DNA of 64,000 nucleotides. Origin: Hofstenia miamia. Its lineage: Eukaryota; Xenacoelomorpha; Acoela. The position numbers and the translations under genes are program-made. The number at the start of each line of letters is the position of its first letter. Within the stretch, counting starts at the first letter, position 1. The DNA lies in contig SCFE01000079.1 of NCBI GenBank assembly GCA_004352715.1, positions 545,952 through 609,951 of the forward strand, written 5' to 3'. The notes under the pieces were generated by a model that saw nothing but the letters and a program-made list of their open reading frames with translations, ran no database searches and was not told where the DNA came from. Positions 10,801-23,439 of the stretch are shown here, one piece after another.

Positions 10801-12704
10801 AGTATAATTACCATCAACAACAACAACAACAAACATCAAAAGTCTTAAATTAGAAATCAAGAAATAACATCTAGATTTAAAAATCAATTTAACTTAATTT
10901 AAGCGCCCGATTTGGAAAGATAGAGAGATTTTGATAATGCTGCACTGTGATGGTTGGAGGAAGCCGGTTTCGGAGCCTTGATTCACTGTAGATACTTCGT
11001 GAGGGTATGAGATCTGCTAATGGGTGACAATCTGGATTCTTTAGAATTTTCATGATTAATTTCCTGTCTTTCTGAATAATAATTTCTGCGATAGGCTGGA
11101 ATGAAGCTATTATGTTGAACTTGATGGCTTTTTTCTGCGCGCGATCAATTCTCTGTAACACAGAAGGATGAGAACATCCGTAAACTTCTACGCCATAATT
11201 AATGTTACCAAAAACCAGTGATTTGTACGCATACTCTAATTCATTTCTTGAGTAACCATGACGTTTCAATTTCAATAAGAGATAAATTGCTTGATTGATT
11301 TTGGTAATTAATTTCGAGATATGAGGTTTAAAACAGAAATTACTAGAAATAGAAAAACCAAGAATGCGCATTTCGGTAACTCTTTCAAAGTGAGCTGTGG
11401 ATCTAGTAGGGGCAGACACCGAGTGTTTCAGAGAAACAACAATTTCCTTGCATTTCGACGTGTTAACAGTGAATTTGTTAATGTGATACCAATAAAACAA
11501 AAAGGCTGAAACTTCATCGGCATCATCTCGGCCATCCTTTCCGAAGCAGAGAGCATATTTATCATCAGCGAATTTAACTAAGAAGTTTGCATGCGACAAA
11601 TGCACGGGAATTTTCAAATTATTGGTGGAGCAATTGAACAAGATGGGACCAATAACAGTTCCTTGGGGAACACCGAGATTAATAAATTGCCAGTCTGAAA
11701 CATCATTTTGAACAACGACTCTCTGACGTATGTTGGTTAAAAAATCTTTGTACCATGAAACTATGTGAGAATCGAGATTATAGCGATCTAGTTCCTCGAA
11801 GATCATGGAATGCTCAACACTATCAAACGCTTTAGACAAGTCAAAGGAAAAAATGCGGACATAACCATATCCTCGATTTTTCATCTGATGGCAGAGATTT
11901 TGCATTCGAATAAGGGCATCACTCGTTGAACTCATTCGTCTGAATCCATATTGATTGGAATCAAGATGGAAGTAATACGAAGACTCCACGAAGCTCTTGA
12001 AAACCAAACGCTCCATCATCCTTGCGAGAACTGGAGTAACAGAAATTGGTCGAAAATCATTTAACGAAGGCGAAGAGCTCTTGAGAACTGGAATAACATT
12101 AGCATCTTTCCATGTCTGGGGGACTTTACCAGATCTGAGGCTGAGATTACATATGTGGTGAACAGGATCGGCAAGGATGTGAGCATTATCCTTTAAAACA
12201 GAGGCAGGGACGTCATCGCAGCCAGTGGCAGTTTTCTTCAGTGAACAAAGGCCATAATATACCTGATGAAGGGACAGCTCAGACCCATTGAAAACCGTGT
12301 TGACTTCGCGGCAGTACGGAGTATCAGTTCTTGATATAGAGGCAAACTTCTCGTTCAATTCATCCGGTGTATATGACATCACAGGATTGGCAGATTTGAC
12401 CCGTCCACTAACATAATTGGCACGTTTCCACCATTCACGACTTCCTTTCTTAGCGGACATTTTATGAATATTCTCAACTATGATTTGCTGGATTTTCACA
12501 TTGATCTGTTTCAAACGTTGCTCGTTATTTTTCCTTGACAAGCGAGACTTTTTATTCAGAAGGTTTTTCAGGAGGGGCGACATATACGGTGGGTCCCGGT
12601 CCGACAACTGAACTCTCCGTAGGGGACAAGTGTTGTTATATGGCGGTACAGCTTGCCATTGTGCTGAACAAATTCCGTCTGTTTTCGAGAAAATCGATAA
12701 CTAA
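10801..12704 (-). mobile_element. 5'-truncated LINE with (TTG)n tail
   Basis: The element reads right to left. Its 3' end has a (TTG)n repeat (CAA run, 10814-10832 on plus) beyond the RT stop. The 5' end is near 12700, where the coding frame first closes. Flanking words TAGTCTCTTTAG (about 10791) and TAATCTCTTTGG (about 12701) look like a slightly diverged target-site duplication bracketing exactly this interval. The endonuclease domain is missing, as expected for incomplete target-primed reverse transcription. Confidence 0.8.
10889..12690 (-). CDS. LINE reverse transcriptase, open and 5'-truncated
   Basis: An uninterrupted frame of about 600 codons with no internal stop. It opens with the linker typical before LINE RTs (LSDRDPPYMSPLLK) and a basic helical stretch. 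RT blocks follow in order: TATGCDDVPASVLK, WKDANVIPVLK, LNDFRPISVTPVLARMMERL, QYGFRRMSSTSDAL, the palm FSFDLSKAFDSVEHS, GVPQGTVIGPILF, the intact catalytic box KFADDKYAL, then thumb motif MRILGFSIS and the C-terminal NYGVEVYGC. All three catalytic Asp positions are present, so the RT core looks functional although the element lacks its endonuclease. The CR1/Jockey superfamily is likely; I cannot fix the clade. It is much better preserved than the copy at 8.3-9.7 kb. Confidence 0.9.
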
Positions 12705-13338
12705 TCTCTTTGGATAATAATTCAGAAACACTTTAGCAATCAAACGATATAGCATACAATATTGTAGTTTCATTCTACTCACAAAGTTTATACGAAACAT
12801 AATTAACAAAAGTATATGTTATTCTTTTATTAGTATATTATACACAAAGCAATTAATTATTCTGGTTGCATTAGAATAAAATTTGCTACATTAGCAAAAG
12901 ATTAAAAGAAATTTAAAACAATCTAGATCAGCGACTGACAGATAAAATATGTTAATTAAAAATGCTACTGCATATTGAACCGCATATTATAAGATTTAGG
13001 CTAAAGACTTTTTTATAATAGCCTAGCCAGACGAATAATCAACAAATATATCTACACAAAAGTAAAAATGGTCAATATACCATGCAAATAAGTTAAAATA
13101 ATAAAAGATTTCTAAGAATATTAAGATTGAACAATATTATAAGTTTAGGTGTCCACATTGAAAGTATTAATCTTGCTAAATTAAATAAATATAATACACT
13201 TAAATTTATTTTAAAAAATGCCTTTAATTATTTTTTTATTTTAAAAATACATAGTGTAATTTAATCTTTTGCTATAATGTTTCTATAGAAACTATGTTAT
13301 TGAATGGTGGTCATCTCTTATTGATTGATTAAAAAGTT
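12705..13338. other. AT-rich region upstream of CFAP45
   Basis: Contains the presumed promoter and 5' UTR of CFAP45. No clear TATA box or initiator can be singled out in such AT-rich sequence. Confidence 0.35.
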
Positions 13339-16300
13339 ATGGTGAGCAGCTCGTTCGCGTATTTTGATTAAATAATGTGTATTTAGCCTGGAAGTGCAGT
13401 AAGTTATGGTTCTTACTCCAGTGGTTCGCGGAGTAGATGTGCGTATAAGACAGTTAGCCGTGATTCTTACGTTGATGAAACTCTATTCACAAAACCTAAG
13501 GTAGTTTTATTTTTATTAGAATGGATTTCCCCTAATCTAATTAAATATAGTATCGTTAATGTTAAATTTTCTAACCATAGTCCCTTAAGTTTTGAGGTAA
13601 CCTGCATTTATTTTGTCAACTAAACACTAAATATACTTTTTCAATCTTAAAAATAACAAAATCGATAAATTGCAATTCAACAACGATACGAATAAAAACT
13701 AAATAAATAACTAAATATAGATGTATGCATGTATGTGTATATATCGATCGGTACAATATTTCATAAAATAAATGCATCTTCTATCCATATTAGAAATTAT
13801 TGTTCATGCAGGTTTAGTAATTGCTTATTAGAAGCGTGATGGAAAAAATTCAAGCAAATTTGACCGTGATTTTGCATGACAAATTGGCTCTCGTAACTCC
13901 CAATTCGGCTGGTTTTAGGTAATAACAATTTCCTTTGAAATTAAACCATTCACGTAGGTTATTTCAATAATCAGGTTTCAATAAGAAGATGCGAGAAGTG
14001 AATCTTTACAACATTGGTATAGTTTGCAAATCTTTCATCTTGAGCATCTACATAACAAAAACGTGTGGAATGCATGGAATTTGCTATCGCGTGCCTTGTC
14101 ACGATTAGCATTGAGCAAGTTTCATCACCTTATATTTCGGTTCCCACGTCCTTGACTATGATTTTTTTTATCGCTGTGCTAATTAAAGAATTAAGGTTCA
14201 TGCCCAAGTGATTACATAATTTTTCAAACAAAGGGAGACATATTTATTAAATTTTTATCTGTCAAGCAAACTTTCTGCATGGGAGAACAATTCATATCTT
14301 GGCGGATTTTTGTTTTCTTTTTCAATACTGAAAGGGTGCACCAAAAGCACCTCTTATGAAATCAATCCTATTCTTCACCATGCAACGAAACTTGGCACAA
14401 ATATAGCTTAGTTGTGCTTGAATACTAAGAGAACACAATGTTCGATATTCTATGACGTCATAATGGGTGTTGACATAAGCGGATTTGCTGTAATCCCAAA
14501 AAGTTTAGATAATGTGTTCCAAGGCCACAGCAAACTGCGTCTTGAAGTGGGTCTACGGAAAATGAATTATTAGTCATCAACTGATATTTAAGCGAATTAT
14601 CTATGCCATTTGCATGATATTGTAGAAGTTTTACCCTGAATTGGTTTAATTTACATGTGCGATTCACATAGATCATTCAAAACTGTCAATTTCTATCTAA
14701 TTTGAGAGAATTTGCAGGGTCCTCTCACGCCCTCCAATGCACATTGTGTCAAAACGTAAAAAAGGCCAAAAGTTGGGAAAAAATTCAGTTTTAAATTGAT
14801 CCAAAGGTTTGTCAATTTTTGCAAAATATTTGCAATTTTTCCTGAAATGGCCAAAACTTTCCAATTTTTCTTCAAATAATGTTACTCTTTTCTAAGCATG
14901 TGTCGAAAATAGTGGCTATCCAATATTGTGCAGTTCATCTAACATCCACTAAACGTTGGTATTAAATATATTATAAAGCTGTTAGCTGCTTTCAAAGTAT
15001 ACATAAATGTTAATTTAGACACATTGTTGTTCAAGGATGTGTCCACGGGGGACTGGAGATTGGGAGCTTGTCTCCTTACTTTTCTACAGGTCTCTACTTA
15101 AAGAATCCAGGTTATAGTTATCTTAGGAGAAATTTAAGGAAAACCTCACTTCTTTGTAAAAATAAACGAATATAACCTAAAATGCCAAAAAATATAGCTA
15201 TAAGCTATTTTAGTCTCCCAGATATTTGTCGCTGTTTTTGCTTTCCATCAGCACTTCATGAAGTCAACACAATTTATACACTGGTCAATTTATAACGAAT
15301 AATTGTACATTAATGACAGATTAATTCAGATGTTCTGTACAGCCAAGGAATTTGTTAGATGTCCTCTAAAGTCATCAAGATCCAATCATGCTACACCTTA
15401 ACAGCAATCAACCGTCATCCAACCACCATGGCGTGGTTATCTTTTGCCACTAGTTTTGTGATTCATTGACAATTCTTGAGAAGTGTATTTAGATGAACAC
15501 GGACAAGCATAGAAACTTTCTTAAATGAAAAGCTCAACATGTTTTAAAAAGACTTAAAAGTTTTCTATTTCAGATTATTAAAACTGGGGATCTAGGCAAA
15601 TGGGGCTTCTGAATTCTCTCCCCACCTTCTAATTTTTTTTGCAACATTAATTAAATTAACTGTATCGCATATTTCAAATGATGTACAAAATGTATTCACA
15701 ATATGATTGATTTTCATAAATGTTTAAATTTTAACGTTTTCTATCAGATTTCGGAAATTTTAAACAGTATTTTGCATTAATTGCTCAGTTTTTGTTGTAC
15801 AAAACAAGTACCCAATTTAAATAAAATCTTAGTCGTATTAGAGGTTCACCATCCCCTTGTTTTAATTATTTTTTTATACAAGTTAGCAGCTTCGATCCTA
15901 ATCCTACAATAATGCAACTTTATTTTTACTTTAATAATCAGCTAAGATCATTCAATTCTTAAATTACTGATTTTCTAGTAATAGTGAGGTTCAAAATTCA
16001 GCAAATTTGTTAGTGAATGTATTAATGTCTTTTTCTCTCCAGATTTCTCAAAATAATTAAGGTGACATAGTCAATAGAGTTCTGAGGAAATTGCCGCATT
16101 ATTAATCCCGATACCGGATCCATGCGACTGATAGTGATCAAGGATACCTAACACAACATGAGACAGTATAAGTACGATACTGAGTCCAACCTTTTAATTT
16201 CAACTGAGACTGGGACCATTTTGATTTAATATTCGATATTATGTTTTACTTGCCAAACTTGAATATGTCTGTAATAACTCCATTCAATATTCTGTTTGAT

Positions 16301-19300
16301 TAATAATGCATAATATTAGCACATTTAATTTTAGCACTGGGCTAGAAATGTGATACATTTGACTAATTGACGTATTTCTAAGGGAATTCGAAGAAACTCA
16401 AACTAGAGCTCTTGATGAGAACTTAAAGATTGAAAAGTGTATGACGAATCAAAATTGAATCATGTCTTGAGTGAAAAATATTCGGCAAAAATGGAGGTTA
16501 AGATCCTCAGTTCCCTGAACAGAAATTTCTAGATCCGCCCCTGGTCCTCATATAAATCCTTTTGAATTGAATTTTATATTAGTGGATTTTTATATTTCAG
16601 CATTAAATTTTTACAGGTATGTACAGCATTGCGAGATGAAAACTGTTTTATACATATTTTTAAGCGCAAAGTGTTTTGTTGCTTTAAACATTAAAGTTTT
16701 TGGACATTTTAGCAGGATAAATCTGGCAAAGAATGTGAAAAAATCGTTTCAAAATCAGCTTCAGATGCACGTCCCAATCGTCGAAAGAAACCCGAAACTG
16801 TACAAGTTATTACAAAAGACTTAATCCGCAAATTAATGTATAATGAATTTTGTACACAGTTTCTAATTCTATTTTAGCATACCAAGAGAGGATCCGTCTG
16901 GAAATAGCATTATACTACCTTATTCCAGATTTATGCAACTAAAAAATTCTAGTAGAGTTTTGTCAAAGGAAGAGAGGGATGCACTGATAGAAGAAATCAA
17001 ACGTGATAAAGAACAACAGCAGGTTTGTTGAAATTCTGGTGATACATTTGCATGTAAATTTTAGAATGAAGCTCAAATCCGCAAAAAGTTATTAACCGAC
17101 GAGGCATTGAAGAGGCAAAAGAATGAGAAACTTTCAGACCTTGAAGAAGAAGTCAAACAGCAACGTGAGCATCTTTTAGCTCGTGCCATGGAATTGCGTG
17201 AAGAAGAAAATGATGAAATCAAATATATAAACGAGGCGAGTTTTTAAACATATTTCAGTATTTTAAGATTTATAATATACACTTACATACATTGATTTAA
17301 TACTGTTTGCACCAGTGCCTGATTCTATGATGACAAACACATAAATAGGATGATAAGACTGTTCTTAAAAAGTCAATAACATTAATTCGTGAATTGAATG
17401 CCAATTTTCTTGCAATGTTTCTACTATAAAGCATTCTATTGTATTAATAGTAAAGGTCGCTGTGACAATTCGGCCCGTGAAAATGGGACCTGGGGTCATA
17501 TATTTCAGTGAAGCTGGGACTAAAATTAAAGTTGGATTATAAATGATAATGTGGAATTTTCTGAGTATTACTCATATTTCTGAAATGTGACCATTTTACC
17601 AAATCCAATGGGACTGGAACCATAAATTCTGGTCCCACAGAACCGTAATTGATAGGCCTATCTATCATTTTTATATGGTGAATATAATATTTGCTGCCTG
17701 TGCAAGTTTGTCTTGACAATCAAACTCAGGAAACTTTCATTTTGTTGTTCCATACAGTAAAACAAATAATATTTTCGATAATTAATGTTCGCTTGTTTTC
17801 GAGAAAAATATCACAGCATTCAAAACGTATCTTTGCAAAAACACTTCATAAAAAACATGTTTTACGCTTGAATAACTTAAATTGATTGAAATTTTTCAGT
17901 CACACAAATTCCTGTGAAACTACTTACTTTGTTACTGGGATCAAGCATAAGAATAAGATGTTTGATATTGCTCTACAATATATCGGCCGATGATTGTGAA
18001 ACGTCTAAAATTTCATATTCTATTGCACTTTCTGCTCTAGTCTTTCCAGTATTATTTGTTAGATTTAACGCCTTCTCTGGAATATCATACAGAATTCCAA
18101 TCATCTAAATTCTTAATAATATTTTTGACAAAAATGATTTTTTTAGAGTAAAACGCAAAGTGTTCTCTCTTGCTTCTTACTGTTGGAATATATATATCAA
18201 AGATATTTATTATTGCATGTATAGTGTCTTTTCTAATCAGTTGTAATTTAGTTAATTTTAAACAGTAAATGTCATGCAGTTCGGGATGCGCAAATTCTTG
18301 AAAAAGAAGTCATCAAAAATGAATTAAAAGCTGAAGAACGTCGGCTTGATGAAATGATGGAACGTGAACGACTGCGAAAAGTCGAGCTGCAAGAAGAATA
18401 CGAGAAAATGAAGAAACTAAAAAAACTAGAGTAAATAAAATTTCTTGCACGTTTTTAACTAATAAATAAATTTATAGAGCTGCAGAAGTAATTAAACAAC
18501 AAATTCAGAAATTGGAAGAGGCACGAATTCTTGCTGAAGAACAGCGAGAACAAGAAGCACGTTTAATTAGGGCAGAACAGGAGATAATTGAGGAGGAAGA
18601 ATTCGAGGTAAATTTTTTTAATTTGCTAGAACATTTTTTACAGTTTGGAAAACTCAACTGTCCACTTGAACTAAAACTATATTTAATAACGCTGTGCAGG
18701 AATTTTATTTCGAACATGTTTAGAAACTAAGAGTAAAACGCCAAGAACAAAAAGCTATGGCTGTTTCCCTGCTAAATGCAAATGAACAACAGAAAGAAAT
18801 TCGAATACGTAAGAAAAATCAAGAGAAAGCAATGGACTTGAAAGTTATGGAATACCTTAAAGAAAAAGCCGTACGTACTTATTAATATATTATCTCGATT
18901 TCAATCCCATTTGTCTAAAGAAAATTTATTTATTACACCTAATCTTGCTTTCATACCTTTTGTGTTCAGTTTTTAATGTGTGGTTTAATTTTGGGTTGTG
19001 ACTTATCTAATTTTACCTAATGAAAATAAAAATCTGTGATAAATTCAACAATTATATATTTCTCATTGTAGGAGCGTGAAGAACAAAGAGAACAAGAGGT
19101 TATTAAAGCTAAGAAGGAAAAGGAACTGGAAATTGCAAAACTTCGTGCTCTTCAAGAAAGGGAACAAGACAGGCAAGCTGAAATGGTGAGTTTAGTCATT
19201 TTGGATTCATAGTTACTTCTAAGTTTAGGACGCCTTGAAAGCTAAACGTGCCCAGGAAGAACGTGAAAGGGAATGGAGACGACAAGAAATGGACAAAGCC

Positions 19301-21661
19301 GTCAAACAGAAAGAAACCGAGGACATGCTGAAGAAAGCGCGTGAAGAACAATTACGTTTCAAACAGGCAGCCCAGGCCATGGAAGTAGACAAAGAGCACA
19401 ATGAATTCAAAAGAGTCCTCAGGTTTGTTATTTCAACTTCACAAATATTATGTTAAATAAGGTATTTGGAATTGGAAACAGTCAATGTTATCGGAATTTT
19501 ATTTTTTAATATAATACCTGATCGTTTAGAGTGCAAAAGGAAGAGCTTGAGAAGGAGCGGCTCAAAGAAGAACTCAAATCCAAAAAGAAGCATGAGTTTT
19601 CATCCGAACTCAGACGACAGATCCGAGAAAAGGAACTGGAGAAAATTCAAGAAAGGAACAACTTTTTCGAAGAAGGTGTCAAAATAAAGGAAAAACAACA
19701 ACAGAGACGCGAAAAAATAGAAGAAATCAAACAGAAGAAAATCGCAGAACTCAAGTCAGTTTCTCTTTTGTTTCATAGAATGGGCCATTGAAAAATAATA
19801 AGATAGTTTAGTAAATAGCGCTACCCTTGTAGATAAAAATTATATAACAACATGTAGTCGATTGCATAATTTGGGAGTTATTACAAAGTACAGAAGTTTA
19901 GAGGTACACGATGTTCACCATTTAAAGGTCACGGTGTCCTAGATTTTCTATGGCAATGGAAGATTCTTCGATTGTAGATGTCTTTGTCAGGTCACCAAAT
20001 TTTCGAAAATTACATAAAATTGTCATAAGCTACTTAATCCTTTATATCTCCAGCATTTGTTTATACATTGACTTTGCTAAGACGTTTGACACAGTAATTC
20101 TTTTCAAATTTTTTAAAAGCTTGCCCCAATTTAATGAAGTTGTTATCATCTTATTTATCTGAACGTAAGCAAAGAGATATTGTTAATGGAGTGTAATCTA
20201 AATAACTAATTGTTTAAGGTGAGTACCACAAGGGTCTATGCTGGGCCCATTACGTACATACTATTCCTGACCTTTTGTAGATGATACAACAATGTTCTCT
20301 ACGCCCTTTTTATGCTACTAAAAGAGAAGATTTCGCTGCCGTTCAAAATTGGTCCTATAACAATGAAATGAAGTTTACGTGAATAAATTTCAATTATTTT
20401 CATTACAGGCTCCAAATTCGATTCACATATTAGAAAATAATGTACATTCATCAGAATCATTAAACGATTTTGGCGTTTATGTCTCTAAAAATCTGTGATC
20501 TAGAAAAATTAAAGCAGCTAGTTATACATTCCTACATCTTAAGCGTAACATTGCTTGTAACACCAATCTTGAAGCAAAAACACTCATTTGTAACGTGATA
20601 AAATCTAAACTGACCCATGTTTCTGAAATATGGTACTATAATATAACGAATCTTAAATTACTTCAAAAGTTACAAAACCCATGTATAAGATAAACCAATA
20701 TTCAACAACATATGTGTCAACATGCTAAAAACAGTTATTTTTTATTAATATACCTATTTGCGAATAGTAAATACCTTTCTATGGCAAATTGTTATGCAAA
20801 ATTTGCAGAAATTCCTTTACATTCATAAAAATTATTTCAAAATCTAACGAAGTGGCAATTTGCAGCATAAAAAGTAATCTTACAGGGATAAGATTTGCGC
20901 AAAATTTTACTTAGGTATTCAATATTCGCCTCTGTAGGCTTACAATCATTGCATGCAATGCAAATACAAATTAAAGTATTTTGCTTGTAGTAAAATATAA
21001 TATATTTTTAAATGTGCTGCAGCATAATTTAGGCGTTTAATTATAAATTTCCCCCAGTGCAACTTCAGTTTTTGTCCTTTTAATGTTTATAATGCTAAAA
21101 TATAGACGCATTGCTGCTTATTTTAAATGGCCTCGTTTGATTTGAATTCAATTTGTAGAAATATCAACGAAAAAATGCTTCACTAACCACAGAAATGTTT
21201 AAATTCCATAAACCTGTAATTACTTCAACCAACCTTTTTCAATAAATGCAGTCCTGTGGGCGAGGTGTTATTGTAGTTTTGTTTCATTGGCTACATTTGT
21301 GAAAATATTAAATGTTTCAATATAATTTTTTTAATCTTGGCAAGATTTTTTTACATGTGGTATTCAGGTTTTTGTAATGATTGCTGCATATTTTTATTAT
21401 GTATAATACATTTGGCTGACTTTTGCTTTATAAATATTTGTTATGCTGGCATATTCAGCAATGAATGATACTTTATGAGAATTGTATTTTCCAGTATTTC
21501 CCTTCCATATAATTTTTTCTTAAATTGCATATGTAAATTGATTATTCACTCTCTTCGCATGTAGTAATAAACATATTTTTAGGGAAATGGGCGTTCCACA
21601 GAAATACCTGAACGAAGTTTTAAGGAAAGCTGCCAACCCGGGTCCTATTGGTGTGCGATAG
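13339..21661 (+). CDS. CFAP45: Cilia- and flagella-associated protein 45, complete
   Basis: Twelve coding pieces: 13339-13341 (ATG only), 13387-13500, 16716-16837, 16878-17022, 17065-17235, 18252-18430, 18478-18607, 18724-18870, 19072-19185, 19229-19422, 19530-19754, 21583-21661. They sum to 1623 nt, or 540 residues plus stop, against about 551 in human, with every phase consistent. CFAP45 is a microtubule inner protein in the A-tubule of axonemal doublets, and the human protein binds AMP. Conserved signatures include PETVQVITKDLIRKL, PREDPSGNSIILP, LILNSKCHAVRDAQILEK, ERRLDEMMERERLRK, AKRAQEEREREWRRQEM and the C-terminal MGVPQKYLNEVLRKA. Nearly the whole protein is charged coiled coil. Five introns are 40-47 nt, whereas introns 2 and 11 are kilobases long and the last holds a LINE remnant. 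Intron 5 uses a GC donor. The exon 3 acceptor could be 3 nt earlier (adds Gln). Confidence 0.93.
13501..16715. other. CFAP45 intron 2, unassigned
   Basis: 3.2 kb of AT-rich intron without a recognisable exon or element. A GC-richer phrase near 16535 (TAGATCCGCCCCTGG) resembles eroded transposon termini, but nothing pairs with it. Confidence 0.4.
17236..18251 (+). other. CFAP45: CFAP45 intron 5, GC-AG type
   Basis: The donor is GAG|GCGAGT at 17235/17236 and the acceptor ATTTAG|TTAATT at 18251/18252. Only this choice keeps phase 0 and gives the conserved sequence LILNSKCHAVRD at the expected alignment position. The nearby GT (17240) would shift the frame. Confidence 0.8.
19950..20720 (+). mobile_element. 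Decayed LINE fragment in CFAP45 last intron
   Basis: Plus-strand remnants of RT blocks: FAKTFDTV (about 20070-20095, from DLSKAFDTV), VPQGSMLGPL (about 20224-20253) and FVDDTTMFS (about 20271-20298, the catalytic box with V for A). Multiple stops and shifts follow. Together they span one degraded RT half. Confidence 0.75.
20721..21582. other. Remainder of CFAP45 last intron
   Basis: AT-rich; no exon or element recognised. Confidence 0.4.
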
Positions 21662-22560
21662 TATTTTTCAATTTTGGACAGCAATTGTTAATTTAATAGC
21701 TTGTAAATATTTAAAATCGTAATTTTGTATTGCGGAAATGTAGTTACAATTTATATGAATTTGTATTCATTTAACCACCTCAGTCGAGAAATGAAATTAT
21801 TGTGAACAAATGTAAGTACCATTTTTGTGAATGTAAATATGCAAATTTTACTAAAGCAATAGGGATGTTCGATAATCAAATTACAAGAGTCAATCAATTA
21901 TAAATCGGCTCAGTCAATTATCAGTTATCAACCAATTATCACAACGGGTATGGATAGCTAAAAACATTTTTTAAATTTTTTGTAGAATTATTAAAAACAA
22001 AAAGTTATTAAACTCTGGATTCAGTAACTTGTACACTTCAAAGATGAAATCGGGTTCCGGTTCAGAATTCGAAAACAAAACGGGTTGAGTTCGATCAGAG
22101 AAACTGATTTTTTTCATAAGTTAAATAAAATATAGTAATCCTGTTGTTTCCAGATTCCGGGTCCAACCGTGACCAAAAATCTTTAACTGAACGGGACCAA
22201 AGAAATTTAATAATAATATATTTATTTTAGCCCTTTATACATTACAAAAAAGTATAAAAATACTTATTATTTATGTTGTTTTACGATTTTTCTTATAGAA
22301 AACATAATTCTTACCCAGGCGAACTGCTTGTTATTACATAACGACATTGCTTGATCCGCGATTACGTCTATCAAATTGTCTTTACCCAGGTTTTCAAAAT
22401 ATGAATTTTGATTAAGATATTAATTTGTTGTCATTTTGTATTAACGGACCTCTGAGAGGTATGTTTGAACGACCATTTAGCGCGGCTGGAATGGCCATTG
22501 TGGATAGGTATCATCCCCAGTGGTTTGATTAATAATAATTACACTTACAAAGCTATACAT
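21662..22560. other. Unassigned DNA downstream of CFAP45
   Basis: Includes the CFAP45 3' UTR. No canonical AATAAA was seen in the first 200 bp. A patch with repeated AATTATCA/CAATTAT words lies at about 21870-21950. Nothing else recognised. Confidence 0.35.
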
Positions 22561-22869
22561 CTTTTCTTCTGAGAGATATAGCGTTTTAGATATTCCCTTA
22601 TGCCATTGAATAATTTTTCGTTTTTAAGGATTTTAATTAAACTTAATAAGAACATGCAGATATATTTCGACTGGCAAAGTCAGTTTCTTTACAAATTATT
22701 CCCTCCCTCCAAATTTACTAGATTTTACAATAATAGTTATAATTTTCTAAATTTTATATATTGATAATTTTAATTTATAAATACTGTTTTATTTGGTGTT
22801 TAAACTTGGTTGCAAGGATTTTATGAAAATACTCTCAATGATTTTTTTTCAAATACCTTGATCTTGATG

Positions 22870-23195
22870 TCCGTGGTATAATATTTTTGTTTAAAATTTT
22901 AGTCAGCATTTAATTAGATGATTAACTATTCTAGAACTGGTCTCATATTTTTTAATTCTTGATGGCTGTCTACTAGAAAAACCAATATAATTTTCACCAC
23001 ATGTGCATTTCATTTGGTGAATTATATTAGATTTATTGGTTTCTTTCGAATATAAAAACTTAAGATAGAACTAAAAAACAATGAATATCCAAATCATTTC
23101 ATAAATCGATACATTAAGAAATCATTAGAAGACAAACAAACTAAAATTGACAATCTGGAGTATAACACAACAAAAGAACTATTACTTTAATGGAA
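22870..23195. mobile_element. Penelope-like fragments, head to head
   Basis: On the minus strand at about 22930-23020 a frame reads MKCTCGENYIGFSSRQPSRI, matching the CxCG..YIG.(S/T).R....R core of the GIY-YIG endonuclease carried at the C-terminus of Penelope-like elements. On the plus strand at about 23080-23170 a frame reads EYPNHFINRYIKKSLEDK, resembling the Penelope RT thumb ('GYP..FI...IKK.L'). The two pieces are in opposite orientation and both are short and decayed. Assignment rests on short motifs. Confidence 0.45.
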
Positions 23196-23439
23196 TTTAA
23201 TATCACATTGTTTTTTGAACAATTAGAGACGTCATATTTTTAATATGAAAATCATATATGAGGTATAGATTGGATTGAAGTTCATTGATGTTTGTAGTAA
23301 AGATTAATGTATCATCTGCATATAACTTACATTTTTATATGATTTATGTAGTTACTGATTAACAGTGCTATCATTTTTAAATTGTACAAACTGAAATGTG
23401 TTATTTAAGTAATCAAAAATTAGTGAAGATGAACTAGAA

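Noticed and set aside
14458-14875. Two minus-strand frames of 60-72 codons in CFAP45 intron 2
   Set aside because: No family resemblance, no splice continuity, typical random frames.
17240-17241. GT donor for CFAP45 exon 5
   Set aside because: It would shift the frame into early stops; the GC donor at 17236 preserves the conserved protein.
18505-18717. Ser/Cys-rich minus-strand frame (also 19225-19410)
   Set aside because: Antisense of CFAP45 coiled-coil exons, where Glu/Lys/Gln codons give Ser/Cys-like complements.
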